A DNA stretch of 64,000 bases, taken from NCBI RefSeq assembly GCF_027943255.1, contig NC_072895.1, positions 44,242,001-44,306,000 of the forward strand, in the 5' to 3' direction. A program made the translations under genes and the position numbers. This document shows positions 37,201 through 48,689 of this stretch, one piece after another (position 1 is the stretch's first letter; each line of letters begins with the position of its first letter). The notes beneath the pieces are model-generated. The model had not been told where the DNA came from. It did no database searches and saw nothing but the letters and a program-made list of their open reading frames with translations. Source of the DNA: Anastrepha obliqua (lineage: Eukaryota > Arthropoda > Insecta > Diptera > Tephritidae).

Positions 37201-40200
37201 ATGGCATCATTTAACAGGCCAAATCTTTCTTTAACAACAAAATGGATTTTAGGTGTTATTTTCAGTTTAATTTTTGTAGAAATTCACTAATCGTGAAGCA
37301 TTTTAAAGTCAATTTATATATTTTATGGAATACAAAGCTTGTGGAAAAAAAGCTGTTTGACTAAACTTCTAATTTTTTATGGCGGCATATTTTTTTGCAT
37401 TCAGAACTCACTTAAATTTATTTACTTTGACTTTTGCACTTACCCGACTTTCAATACTGGCCATTGGACCTTCGCTCACCAATTCCCTTTCCCAAAGCAA
37501 CTCAATGTCTTCTACTGTAGCAGTAACTATATTTCTCGCTTGGAAATGCGTTACAATGTACATTTGGATGATGAATAGAATTGTAAACAAAGCGCAATAC
37601 TTCAAAGAAATAAAATTGAATAATGTAATTTGCATGCAGTTTCATTCTAGACATATGTATCTAATAGTGGTACTTGTATATACAGCATGTGCAACTCAGC
37701 TAAAGAGTAAAAGGTAAATATTTAGGGTATTCAAGTACTCAATCTAAAGAAGGTCCATTTGAGATATGGTAAGGATCTCCCTCTTTCGCTATTGGACCAA
37801 ATAATTTGGTTGTAATCTCTTCCTCCATTTGTGGAACAACATCAAGACGCATGTCACAAATAGGAGGAGGAGCTCGACCAATCACTCAAAAAGGGTGTAC
37901 GTAATAACTTCTTGGTGCTCTTGTCGTTTCTCGAATTCGCCTTGACGTATTTGACCTATATTTTTTAAGAAGACAGCACTGAATATAACTCATATTTTTT
38001 TTTATGTGAGTGAGCCATACGATAAGCTTCTAATAATTTTATACATAGGTACCTTTATTATAATTGTATGATATTATATAAGCGTAATAAGGCGCATTGA
38101 ACTTCAAACTAAATAGTGGTCCAGTGGCGGGTAATGTTAAGCCTCCTTCTGCTACGAAAAAGCTCCTCATAAAACATAAACATCTGCCGTTTGGAGGCGG
38201 CATTAAACATGGCATGCATTGCTTGTCGGTCTTTTTATGATAATAGTGGATTGAAGCCGCGGGAGCCGGTGGACTGCCGGCTGAACTATTCAAACATAGT
38301 GACGAGAAGCTGGTAAGGTGCATGCATCAGCTCCAGATATTCACAATACCCCAAGTCTTGGAAAATACCCATGAAAGAAGAATCGACACGCACCATATTT
38401 TTGGCGATTTTAAAGCTGCATTCTACAGCACGAAAAGGAGTTTCCTATATGCCGCGATGTGTGAATTTGGTATCCTCGCAGAACTAATATGGCTATGCAA
38501 AATGACGTTGTTCAATACCAGCAGCGCGGTCAGAATTGGGAGGGATCTCTCAGAGCCGTTTGATACCAAACGAGACAGGGTGACTCGCTGTCGTGTGACT
38601 TCTTTAACCTGATATTGGAGAGTATCGTACTAGTCGCAGAACTTAATCGCTCAGGCACAATATTTTATAAGAGCGTACAGTTGTTGGCGTATGCCGAAGA
38701 TATTGCCAAGAAGAAGAAGAAGTGGATTGACTCGGTAGTCGCAAATGACGAAGATGTTGATGCTTGTATTGTTACAAACACAGGATAACAATATAAGTGA
38801 AATTAAAGCAGTTTTATGCGTACCCTCTTTAGGGTTAGAGCTAATTCTTTTAAAATGGCATGCCCAGAGACGAACAACTGATCCCTATAACGAATGAATT
38901 TTTGAAGTCCGGATTACGCCATGAGTGGATGCTGTGTGCCAGCCTTTATAAGATTCTGGTTGGTCATGTCAGCCCACAGTCAGCTTGCATATCAGAAAGA
39001 ATTTAGCATTCATCCGAGTATGTACCGGGTAGTACCGACATTGGGGTAGATTACAGTGGAAAACTATGTATACCTGTATATATAGTATATAATATAAGGG
39101 TGTAAACTCTTCCAATTTGTGATGTGTATCTTTCACGACGCCTCCGGACGGCAGATGATTGATGATTTGTACCCACAGCGCATTTTGAACACATATAATT
39201 TTCTTTTTTTGTATTTCGTTGCCTCCAAAGAGGACTTCCTACACACTGAAAGTTTAGCCTTGGCTAATATCTTTTCTCTAGTAAGTTCAGCTGGGCTCAG
39301 TTCAAAGTTCTTCTGCCCGCAAATGCAAATTTGAACGCGCGGTAGGTATTATAGTGATAATCGGTGAAATAAGATTTCGGGACTACGATTTTGAAGTTCA
39401 CTCCTCTCCTCTAAGAATAGTCCCATCATATGCTTTCTGGAGACTAATGTGATGGTTTAGGCGCTAAGATAGCCTGTCTATATCACTACCACCAAAGCGA
39501 ATGGATAAAATCGACGGCGGGTAAAAATTTGTCAATGACTACAGCGTGAACGTGTTATCTGATAGTACGTCTAGTTTATTTTCCTCCTACCTTTTACAGT
39601 GGTTTATTTGCCGTCTCTTTTTAAAAAATTAAATAAAATGTCTTCATTTCAAAAACAACTCCATTTTTTTCGATACGCTATGACACTTCTGGTTCTATTT
39701 TACTGGATTGAATCACTTTTGCACTATTTACATAACATTGATCTTTACAAATTTGTCACCAAGTCAACTCTTATTCAATTATTAAACTCAATGCGCAATA
39801 TATCGATTGTTCGATGATGGTGTAGCATCCCGCTGCGCTAGCTTGTTTAAATATACGCGCACAAAAAGTCGGGAATTATGACTCTATAATCAAATCATCG
39901 TTTCTAGTAACATTTTCAAATTTAATAGTTTACTGATGCTATAAATCCCAGAGGCTCGCGGATATATTGATTTATATGCGTAGATTACGTAGTTTTTTCT
40001 CACAGAAATCTCATAGAGGCCGTTTTCCGGCAAATCTCTGGGTGCTTTTCTGCTACCAAAAGGTTGCTCATAAAAAAACATTTACCTTTTAAAGGCGACA
40101 TAAAGTAATTTGAACAATTCGCACTCTTTTTTTTCAAATAAGTTTGTAGTATTTTCAAGACATGTTCAGCCGTAAAGCAATTAACAATATTGCATGGAGG

Positions 40201-40807
40201 TACCTATGATGCCGACTGCAAGTTAAGATTTACAGATACCTATATTTGGACCCCCCTATATTATGTATACCTATATTTTTTACAATTGCATGCAAAGTGT
40301 ACGGTATGCAGTTATTTTTATAAAAGTTTTAATTACATATCGTACTTTTATGTACTTTTTAAAGCAACATTCCCATTCTTACCAACCACATCATCGCTGT
40401 TTTCGGTGGACTAATAGCGCTATAGCCCACCAAAGCTGCCACAGCCGTTAGCAGACCCACCAGTAAGCCAAATAGGCAATAAATCAAATGCGTATTCTGT
40501 ACGGAATCCATGAAGATCACGCAAATTAAGGCCGTAATCAAACCAACGACCTGTAAATATTTTCACACAAAAAATTAACAGCAACATCACAAAGCAGAAT
40601 AGTAAAATAAATGAGCAGTTATAAATAAACTGTTAGTTTCGTAATAAATTGAGAATTAGAGCAGATTTGAAGTTATCAGTAAAGTCGGTCACAGTCCACA
40701 AATAAACCCACGCACATACGCACGCACTCACTCACTTACTTACTTACCAAGCCAAGCGTGTTAGCACACCAAAAGAGGTGTTTAACTAAAGAAATCGCCC
40801 AAATCAT
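34225..40807 (-). CDS. Tetraspanin T4 (Tsp42E-like), complete, five exons, 215 aa
   Basis: Minus-strand exons: 40807-40748 (MIWAISLVKHLFWCAN), 40550-40383 (56 codons, TM1 end and TM2), 37599-37444 (52 codons, TM3 and EC2 start), 37117-36926 (64 codons, EC2) and 34296-34225 (23 codons, TM4, stop TAA). All are phase 0. EC2 carries FHCCGLNN, LPASCF and DGCLE. The inner loop has GYSAISPPKT instead of the usual GC.GA.RES, so the cysteines there are lost. TM4 is LLALIFSITLTLIY with tail HRTGEYEEF, acidic rather than basic. Introns 2 (2.8 kb) and 4 (2.6 kb) are filled with element debris. No AATAAA is seen between the stop and the adjacent mariner. Confidence 0.9.
35510..35880 (+). pseudogene. pogo/Tigger (DDE_1) transposase fragment in T4 intron 4
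   Basis: Plus-strand reading gives LTKEQIYNADESDLFWKLLP and TLVRSKKASAPG, then after a frame shift ITLLACTNAGGNHKV and VIGKSSIQ. The NADE.xLFWK and LP.KTL motifs, followed by .ACTNA.G.HK.P and .IGKS, are typical of the CENP-B/jerky/Tigger DDE_1 domain; Asp in NADE is the first catalytic residue. The fragment lacks the DNA-binding region and the later catalytic residues. Confidence 0.75.
36083..36245 (+). mobile_element. SINE 3' part in T4 intron 4
   Basis: Contains GGCGGTCGCTCTTCGGCAGA, TTTCTGCCATGAAAAAGCTC, then a deletion and AGGAGAGGGTCTCGACCAAA with AAAGGGTG. It matches the body and tail of the tRNA-derived SINE and lacks the head. Confidence 0.7.
36384..36902 (+). mobile_element. Internally deleted Tc1/mariner-type element close to a T4 splice donor
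   Basis: Ends CAGGGTGAGCCAAATAAGAC and, inverted, GTCTTATTTGGCCCACCCTG; TA follows the right end. The inside keeps transposase pieces: AHFHL, GYVNKPNCRLWGSENPRVTY, CTVWCGVMAARVISPYFF, and in another frame EHYPNLWFQQDGATAHTARQ (second Asp block). Both the N-terminal domain and the C-terminal third are missing. The right end is 23 bases from the donor of T4 exon 4 (antisense). Confidence 0.82.
37815..37910 (+). mobile_element. SINE 3' fragment in T4 intron 2
   Basis: CCATTTGTGGAACAACATCA, AATAGGAGGAGGAGCTCGAC and AAAAAGGGTGTACG match the 3' end of the SINE family. Confidence 0.7.
38130..38215 (+). mobile_element. SINE body fragment in T4 intron 2
   Basis: TACGAAAAAGCTCCTCATAA and ATCTGCCGTTTGGAGGCGGC match the middle of the SINE; head and tail are missing. 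Confidence 0.55.
38240..38770 (+). pseudogene. RTE-type LINE reverse transcriptase fragment in T4 intron 2
   Basis: The frame gives GGLPAELFKHSDEKLVRCMH, then NTHERRIDTHHIFGDFKAAF, ILAELIWLCKMTLFNTSSAV and RDLSEPFDTKR. After a frameshift it continues CDFFNLILESIV and VQLLAYAEDIA. FxDFKAA is the first RT Asp motif, and LLAYAEDI is a mutated form of the catalytic YADD (Asp to Glu). The same family, with YADD intact, occurs at 47885-48689 on the minus strand. Confidence 0.75.
38771..39989. other. T4 intron 2, unassigned
   Basis: No recognisable element. Short open frames show no family motifs. Confidence 0.3.
40010..40105 (+). mobile_element. Degenerate SINE fragment in T4 intron 2
   Basis: GGCAAATCTCTGGGTGCTTT, TTGCTCATAAAAAAACATTT and AAAGGCGACAT follow the middle of the SINE consensus with many changes. 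Confidence 0.4.
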
Positions 40808-41171
40808 TTCTATTTTAATTAAGTATTTACTTGATTTTTTATATTGTTTTTGTTTTTATTTTTTTAATTTTTATACAATATTTTATTTGTTTATTTATTT
40901 TTTCTTATTGGCATTCTTTGATAATTAAACACTTTCTGGCTTTAGATATAATTGTTTGTTGCTGTTTTGTTTTTAATTCACGAACACGATTAATTTACTT
41001 TATTATTAGGCTAATGTTTTTCGCACTGAGTTTCCCATGCATTTGTTCTTATTGGACTAAAACCGTTTCGCCGATTTAAAGCGTGAAGTTTACTCACTTC
41101 AAATTACTAAAATAAACTAAAACATTTTGCAAATCCCTCTTGAAACATAAATACATATACATACATACATA
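40808..41171. other. Upstream region of tetraspanin T4
   Basis: Probable promoter and 5' UTR of T4 on the minus strand. T-rich; a short (CATA)n run lies at 41153-41170. No core promoter motif is fixed. Confidence 0.3.
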
Positions 41172-41722
41172 CGAGGGTTGTTTGAAAAATCCGTGCAAAA
41201 ATAAAAACTGCTCAATTGTTTGGGGTAAGCCTTTTTTTTATTTTTCGACATAGTTTACTTTAAGTTTTTACACTTCGTTCAACGCTATTCTAGTTTGTTG
41301 ATCCCTTCCGATTAATAAAATTTGTTCAGGTCTGAAAAATAGCCATTCTTTTGTGCATTCACCTCCTCGTTTGAATAAAATCTTTTTCGCGCCGGTCATT
41401 TCTTCAAATTAGGGGACAAATAGTAGGGAATAAGAGCGAGCCAAGTCTGGAGAATAGAGGGTAAGTGTCACGAGTTGCAACCCTATTTCCATTAATTTTG
41501 CGAGCACAACTGCTGAGGAGAAAGCTGCTGCGTTGCCGTGATGGAAAAGTTAAATCACTCGACTTCCTCCATTCAAACAAATACCAAACATAAATAAATA
41601 GACCGAACTGGTTGAAATTTGGTGTATGTTCTCCCAAGAGATGCTACTAACTAAACATAACCTCGATACGCACCAGTAGTGCCACCGCTCTGACTTTGCA
41701 CGGACTTTTCAAACGTCTCTCG
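41172..41722. mobile_element. MITE with mariner-like TIRs
   Basis: The left end CGAGGGTTGTTTGAAAAATC and the reverse complement of the right end, CGAGAGACGTTTGAAAAGTC, continue together into CGTGCAAA. TA precedes the left end. About 550 bp, no transposase motif recognised, so non-autonomous or heavily decayed. Confidence 0.65.
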
Positions 41723-42139
41723 CAAGTATGTACTATGTGATTTCCCGTGTAATGCATGCCGATAACTTCAATACTCGTAAGAAGTCTTTGTGATGGTATT
41801 TACCAACTGTTGCGTCACCTACATGCGGCATAACTGACTAACGGTTGATATGAAGCAGTTTTAAAATATTCTCGAAATTTTACTTGGATAGTTTTTGTAA
41901 AACTGAAAAATATCAATAAAAAGTTTGGAATTGCAAAATATGTATTTGAAGCTTTGAAATATAAATAGGTAATTTTGTTAGGTTAAGTTGATGTTGCCAT
42001 GAAAGGTTACCGAATTAAAAAAAAACTCTTAAAGAATTCAAACGTCGATTCTATAAAATTCACTGATTGTTGTATCTTTATATTTATTAGACCACTATGA
42101 AATGCAACACAACAGATCGGTAAGCAAATTTAAAGCAGT
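41723..42139. other. Intergenic, nothing recognised
   Basis: No feature is supported. Confidence 0.3.
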
Positions 42140-42545
42140 CTTTTTTATTTATAGTTTTATTTTAATTTTTTTTTATTTTTTATTTAAATATTTTTTTATT
42201 TTTTTGTACTTAATTTTACTTTTTACCTCTAATTGTTTTTATTGCTTATTTATATTGTTTATAATTTTATTTTAATTTTTTTTAATATTTTTATTTTATG
42301 TATTTTTAAATTAACTTTTTTTAATTTTTTAATTATAATTTTGTATTTTTTTTTGTACTTAATTTTATTTGTTTACCTCTAATTGTTTTTATTGTTTATT
42401 TATTTTGTTATGTTTTTTACTTATTTTTGAATTTAATTTTTTATTTACTTTGTTATGTTTTTTTCTTATTTTTTTATTTTTGTTATTTTAATTTAAATTT
42501 TTTATTTATTTGTTTATGTTTTTACTTGTTTTTTTTAATTTAATT
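42140..42545. repeat. T-rich low-complexity stretch
   Basis: About 400 bases of TTTATTTTTTA-type words with a loose internal repetition (TTTACCTCTAATTGTTTTTA occurs twice, about 150 bases apart). Confidence 0.7.
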
Positions 42546-42589
42546 AAGTTTTATTACAGGTGCACTATATATAGTATATTAAGTGTTAT

Positions 42590-43000
42590 CATCATCATCA
42601 TCATCATAGCATCACAGTTCGGGCTGAACCATTGCTTCCGTTACAATTCACCTCCACGTCACTCAGTCATCAACTTTTCATATGATATCAGATATGCCCA
42701 TGGCTCCAAAGTCACCTTCGATGTCATTTCACCATCTATTTCTGGGCTGGTCCCTTCTTCTGTCGCCTTATGGATTTGTTTCGAAGATCTTTTTTAGAGT
42801 TCTGTCGTTGCTCATGCGTAAGATGTGACCATACCATCAAATCCTTTGCACTTTGATGTATCTGATTACATTTGCATCCCTGATATATGTGTCTAACTCG
42901 TCGTTGTACCGAATGTGGTAAGTAACGTCTTCAAGTCGCATAGGTCCATATATTTTTCTCAGAATCTTTCTTTCAGTACTATATCTGATTTAAACTCTTC
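42590..43000 (-). pseudogene. LINE C-terminal fragment (RTE/CR1-like)
   Basis: Minus-strand reading gives LRKIYGPMRLEDVTYHIRYN, ELDTYIRDANVIRYIKVQRI, WWYGHILRMSND, then RNRWNDIEGDFGAMGISD. This follows the pattern LRKI.GP..., IK.QRLRW.GHV.RM, RW.D.V..D at the C-terminus of RTE-like LINE proteins. Stops are present. A short (ATC)n run lies at its 3' edge (42588-42606). Confidence 0.65.
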
Positions 43001-44085
43001 AGCAAATGTTTTAAAAAAACATGAAGTATTCATATCAAATATCTCTCTCGAGGAGCTACGGGTCAAAATTTCAATTCTCCTTCGAAGTTATTAAATAGAG
43101 AGCGTTAGAAACACATTTTAGCTGCTTTGAATAAAATAAGCAGACGCGGGTTAAGTTCTTGAAATGTGCATATTTGACAAAACAAAAAAAAAACAAATCA
43201 TTCGAATTATGTTAATGGCCAATAATACTGGGCCACCACATAATTATTTATAACATCAGGGTGATACAAAATGGGTTAAAAGCAGAGTTTTAAAATACAT
43301 AATGCTAGTTTCCTAACAAAACTATTGATATGAGTCTATCATAAATTTGATAATAAAACAAACATCAAAAATTAATTTCTTCAGTGAAAAACCATAAAAA
43401 AAGCTAATATTGTTGTACGACAGTGCCACCTAGCGGAAGCTTTAGGCAAAACTGAACTCCAGAAATGAATGTCTCGACACAATAAGCTACCATAACTTTC
43501 TAGAAGAATTCTAGAAAAAAGGAAATTTTTCGATGTAATTTTACTAAATTCTAAATTCCTAAATACGTAAAAAAAGACATATCTATTGTGGTGATCCTTT
43601 GCTTGGGATTTGGTTCAGCTGCTTACCCGACAAATGAAGGGTAGTATATTACAATTTTATATCGATTCCGAATGTTAGTCGATGTGTATGAGAAGCTGGT
43701 AGAGAGAGTGACAGAGTGTCAAAAAAGTTTTGGTTACATTTTTTGGTTTTTTGTTTTGGTTAAAGCTTAATTTTGTATAAAAATAAGGCTCATACTACAG
43801 CAAAAGCAACATACTTTAACGTTTGGAACTTTATACAATTTTAAAAGAGAAATAATCAGAGAAAAAGAAAGAAATTAAATTTTCAAAAAAGTTTCGAAAT
43901 TTTTACATAGATTCTTATTCTTTTTCTGGTTTTCAGTTTTGTGGTTCATTTCATTTTAGTGTAAAAAGGTGATACCATGAAGTTGCTCAAATTTGCTTAA
44001 ATTTTTATAATTTTGTTGTTGTTGTTGTTGTTGTTGTACGGCCTTCCATATGCTTCCATTCAAGCTTTTAACTAAGTGTCAACCT
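43001..44085. other. Intergenic; (GTT)n microsatellite
   Basis: Unassigned apart from a (TTG)n microsatellite at about 44013-44037. Confidence 0.5.
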
Positions 44086-44215
44086 CTTGCTGAGGGTCGA
44101 CCGCTATGAAAAATTCTTCTCCAATAACTTGGTGTTTCTTGATCATAGTGAACATCGATTCCATAAACTGATTGGTAGTCATACACAAGGTCGCAATCGT
44201 GGCCAATAACCAGGT
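44086..44215 (-). mobile_element. Degenerate SINE head/body fragment
   Basis: Minus strand: TGTATGACTACCAATCAG, GAATCGATGTTCA, AAACACCAAGTTATTGGAG and CATAGCGGTCGACCCTCAGC follow the order of the SINE head, B-box region and body with many substitutions. Confidence 0.45.
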
Positions 44216-44600
44216 TGAAAATTTTGCTGAAAGATCTACATATGATCTACATATAATCTTCTATGAAAACTGTACCATTACTTTATTTTCCAAATAAACT
44301 GTACCGCAATTTCATGTCCACACAACCTAATATAAAGTACAAAATCACATTTATAAACCATATAAAGAAACGAGACGTACTGACTAATGACTCATTCTTC
44401 CAATTGATATTTTTATTTAATTCTTTCTTGTATATTTGTATTGTTATCGGTATTTTACCAGACATTGAATGAAATTTCAACGCGTCACTGAGAAACCAGC
44501 TGGTAAGCGTAGAAAAGTTATTGTTCGATTAAAGTATACTGAAACTGTTTTGAATTTTGATAAGTGTCTTTATAGATGCTTGTATACTATGTACTATATA

Positions 44601-45028
44601 CAGGGTAGGCCATCTAATGCTCGAAACTTGGGTAACTGATTGTACTAAAATATATTGGTACGCATATAATGCGACACTGTTAGACTAAAATCACCGTTTT
44701 GTTGATATCTATTGGGAACTGCAACGATTTGACTTCGTTAAATAATTTTTTTTAGGAAGCCATTCAAGAATCATTCAGCATCGATTGACACTCTCAAAAA
44801 TTATTGCAGCCACCGATCACATACAGCTCCATACAGTCGAAAATGTGAGTCGTTAAATTTAGTATTGCAAAGCCAGGCTGCAAAAAATAATTCAAATAAA
44901 ATATTATTCCATAATTAACCGTAAAGATTGTACTTTGAAATATAAAACACACTTTGAAAAAAAAAAAAAAAATATTCGCTACTTACTCCAAGTTATTCTA
45001 AATTTCAAGCGTTAGATGAGCCACCCAG
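44601..45028. mobile_element. Tc1/mariner-type MITE, 428 bp
   Basis: Left end CAGGGTAGGCCATCTAATGC; reverse complement of the right end CTGGGTGGCTCATCTAACGC; TA on both sides (44599-44600, 45029-45030). No coding capacity. The CAGGGT...GCC start resembles the ends of the element at 36384, but the following bases differ. Confidence 0.75.
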
Positions 45029-45369
45029 TATATGGTAGACGCATATCATCAGCTACAAAACTTATTTAGTTTAATAACGTCACTTAAATTAAGGCGTCAC
45101 AAACAAGATTTGAAATATTTGAATAATATAGGGGAGGAACTTTGGCTAGCAAAAGCCCAATGTTTCTGATTTATGCCAAGCTTGAAAAAATACATACCAT
45201 TTTGGGGGCTCACTGAAGCCCTTCTAAACGAAATTATCAACAACTGGGAAAACACGGAACTCATACGATGCGGGAAAAAATTACGTAGGAAATAATTTAG
45301 CCTGTCTTTTAGAAGTGTTTCAAGTAGGTTCCCAAGTCTGGAGTTGTAGTCCACGGAGACTTCCAGTCA
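45029..45369. other. Intergenic, nothing recognised
   Basis: No feature supported. Confidence 0.3.
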
Positions 45370-45715
45370 ATAGAAAACATCAGAGGTGGTAGTACACTAT
45401 GGTCCATTAAGACTAACTAACTAGCTAAATTTGACCTCCTGCTCGTAAAGAAAGCTTCATTGGGGAACCACAGAAACCCACTGCGGTCTTCGAAGAATTT
45501 ATTCACCAAGAATTTAAAGCAAGCATTCGTACTGGAAGTGTCTAATGGACTCTATATCTTGCTCTTCTGCACAGCTCCTATAGAAATTTGTATGTGGAGT
45601 GCTGAATCCAGCGTCCATATGGCCAATAGTCCATTGATCTGTTCGTATGATATTTCCATGTGAAGCTGGATATTTGTTTCGGAACGACTTTGTAAGATCT
45701 TTATTCTTCATATAT
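45370..45715 (-). pseudogene. Decayed LINE C-terminal fragment
   Basis: Minus-strand reading: IGHMDAGFSTPHTNFYRSCA, EEQDIESIRHFQYECLL. This follows the jockey-like pattern GH......H..FCR.C.EE...E.I.HF...C. Stops follow. Confidence 0.55.
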
Positions 45716-46599
45716 AAGTGAACCCGCTACTCTGCATGTATGGTATCTATATTAGTTCTCGAATTATTAGCAGCTGCTCTATTCTTCAATAATATGGAGT
45801 TAGGTGCTTGCATCAATATTATCCAGAAGTGCACTCGTTGGATTGGCACATATTGAATGCCGAATGGTGGGTGCCATTCGAAAACAATTTTATGTTTTAT
45901 GTTCAGAGTGGGGAAATCAAACAAGGCATCAGTCAAATATTAGCTCGGCAAGTCCACACAATTTGCAATAAAGTGAAATAAATAAAACTAGTCTTCTTAG
46001 CCCATTAGCGCATGAACTAGTAAAGCGTTAAAAAAATTGTTTTACGGTAGAAATAGCTGTTTTTAACTAACAATAATACGTATCAAAAGAACCATAGTAT
46101 ATGGTATAAAAGTATAGATAACACTTGAAAGGCGGAAAAATTAATATCCGTCGACAAAGATGAGTACGAGTATATCGACTTCGTGAAAATATTTTTTCTT
46201 TTGTCAAAAAGTTCGTATATTTTACTCTGTTATCGTGTTTTGAAAATGAATCACTCGCATTTGAATTCTACTTTTTCAGTCGCTTGCACAAAAGTGAGTT
46301 TGTTTCGAAATGTCATAAAATCATATACAATTTTTTTTTGCGTTATATTTGATGGATTAAAAAAAAAGACTGCAATACCATATACGATAAAGGGTTACTA
46401 TTTTAAAGATATCAAAAAGGAGTGAGCATTTTTAACATTTACAGAAAGTTCCAATTTCAATTCAGTTCCACATTTTTTCCAAATTTAATGAATGAGATTT
46501 CCCTCACAGCAGCACATACATATAGTATACTAGGGCCTTCAGTGCTTAATGACGATTACAAAATTAATTATTTCTAATTGTAGAATTTAAATATGGTAT
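45716..46599. other. Intergenic, nothing recognised
   Basis: Short open frames only; none has family motifs. Confidence 0.3.
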
Positions 46600-46750
46600 A
46601 TCAGATACATTTCATATAATTGTATACTTTAATCACATTGTCAAAAGTAACATTTTTTAATAGAGGGGATGGTACCATAGTTCCAAATGTAGTAGTCCGT
46701 TTGGTGGTTAGTGTTGGACATAGGTCTAGGATGTGTTCGATTGAGAAATA

Positions 46751-47609
46751 GGTTAGGTTAGGTTTGGCAGCCGCATCGCACATAGAGACAACGATGCCAC
46801 TTAGACCACGAAATAGGTCCGTTGTGAACCGCGAGGGCTGAGCTACATTTCCCTCTCCATATTAAACCATCCTGAGCTTTTGACAAAGCGTAAAAGGTTG
46901 TTGATACCTAAAATGTATAGATTATCTATATTCGTTAAGAAGTAGGATTTTAAAAATCGGTTCCTGCTACTGGCTAGAGCTGGGCATGTGCAAAAAAGGT
47001 GTTGAATTGTTTCCAACTCTTCCTCATTTCTGCAGCTACGACAGAAATCATGCGTGTAAACGCCTAATCTCTTTGCATGATTTCCTATAAGACAATGTCC
47101 TGTGAGGGCCCCTACTAAAGTCCTGATTTGAAGTCTATTCAGTTTTATAATACTCTTGGACAGACGTAAATTTAGCCTTGGCCATGTTTGCCTAGCAATT
47201 TCACAGGTGTTAACGGTAACCCATCTTTGATTTGTAGACCTGATTAATGCGTCCTTAATGAGAAGCTTACAAGTTGTGAGAGGTATCTCCATAAAATTAC
47301 TTATGTCTGACAGATAGGTACCTTCTCTTGCAAGTTGGTCTGCCCTACAGTTCCCTGGTATATCTCTGTGGCCTGGAACCCAGCAAGAGATTATACGATA
47401 TTGTTTGGCCATCTCATTTAGAGATTGGCGACAACGTAAGACACTCCTTGATGTTGTTGGGAATGCATCCAGGGCTCGTAGGGCAGCTTGGCTGTCTGAT
47501 AGAATGCAGATATCCGTTGATGATATTCTGTTTATCTTTAGCCATTTTAAGGCTTCATGAATAGCGTTTATTTCCGCTTGAAAAACACTACAGTGATCTC
47601 CATTGACAG
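46751..47609 (-). mobile_element. Inserted LINE 3' end with intact RNase H frame and CCTAA-type tail
   Basis: An open frame from about 47631 to 46843 encodes an RNase H domain: CSVFQAEINAIHEALKWL, ICILSDSQAALRALDAF, CRQSLNEMAKQY, SCWVPGHRDIPGN, RADQLAREG. A C-terminal zinc-binding tract follows (GHCLIGNHAKRLG, FCRSCRNEEELETIQHLFCT). No stops in about 260 codons. After a short 3' UTR the minus strand ends in AAACCTAACCTAACCTA, where the host LINE resumes. It is 5'-truncated: no reverse transcriptase is present. The domain processes RNA in RNA-DNA hybrids during retrotransposition. Confidence 0.8.
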
Positions 47610-47884
47610 ATGCCCTCCACAAAACTGACAAGTCCAGGAAGAAGAGCCAAGGAGAAGACGTTCGTGTGTTAGTTTAGTATGACCGAGTCTCAGACGTATG
47701 AAAGTTGTGATGTGGTGTTTGGAAAGGGAAATTGGGAATTGGGATTTTTTACAATTAGAATTTATAAAGGTGTATGGATGATTAAATTGAGACCATTCAA
47801 CCTTTTTCAAGTGGGAATAATGGAGGTAGATAGCTTTAAGGATGTCATTTGAGGAGAATGTGTCGAAAGTTATGGAGGGGTTTT

Positions 47885-48689
47885 TCTTCTTCTTAATTGG
47901 CGCTATAACCGCTTACGCGATTTTGGCCGAGTTTAACAAAGCGCGCCAGTTGTTTCTTTCTCGTGCTAACCGGCGCCAGTTGGACACACCAAGTGAGGCC
48001 AAGTCCTTCTCCACCTGATCTTTCCAACGCAGAGGAGGCCGCCCTCTTCCTCTGCTACCACCAGCTGGTACCGCATCGAATACTTTCAAAGCCGGAGCGT
48101 TTGTATCCATTCGGACGACATGAGCCAGCCAACGTAGCCGCTGGATCTTTATTCGCTGCGCTATGTCTATGTCGTCGTAAAGCTCATACAGCTGATCGTT
48201 CCATCGTCTGCGATATTCGCTGTTGCCAACGTGCAAAGGTCCAAAAATCTTACGCAGAGTCTTTCTCTCGAACACTCCAAGCGTCGCTTCATCGGATGTT
48301 GTCATCGTCCATGCTTCTGCGCCATACGTTAGGACGGGCATGATGAGAGTCTTGTAGAGTGTTAGTTTTGTTCGTCGAGAGATGACTTTACTGCTCCGTT
48401 GCCTACTTAGTCCAAAGTAGCACTTGTTGGCAAGAGAGATTCTACGTTGAATTTCAAGGCTGACATTGTTATCGGTGTTAATGTTGGTTCCTAAATAGAC
48501 GAAGTCTTTTACAACCTCGAAATTATAAATGTCTACAGTGAAGTGGGTGCCGACTGTTTGTTTGAAGACAGGAGGTACTTCGTTTTGTCCTCGTTCACCA
48601 CCAGACCCATTCGCTTTGCCTCTTTATCCAGCGCGGATGTAAAGGCCGATGATGTCAATATCATCGGCATACGCCAGCAATTGGAGGGG
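47885..48689 (-). mobile_element. RTE-type LINE 3' part inserted in the host LINE
   Basis: Minus-strand reading starts QLLAYADDIDIIGLYIRAG with the RT catalytic YADD. It continues RMGLVVNEDKTKYLLSS, VKDFVYLGTNINTDNNVSLE and KCYFGLSRQRSSKVISRRTK with a few frame breaks. A clean frame, 48341-47913, follows (PVLTYGAEAWTMTTSDEATL, LRKIFGPLHVGN, RLRWLAHVVRMD, GRGRPPLRWKDQVEKDLASL). It ends near TTCTTCTTAATTGGCGC. This is the 3' third of an RTE-like LINE protein. The related RT fragment at 38240-38770 supplies the part upstream of YADD in the same family. Confidence 0.8.

Noticed and set aside
46748..46766. Telomeric TTAGG tract
   Set aside because: Only three or four units at a LINE 3' end; far too short and internal to be a telomere.
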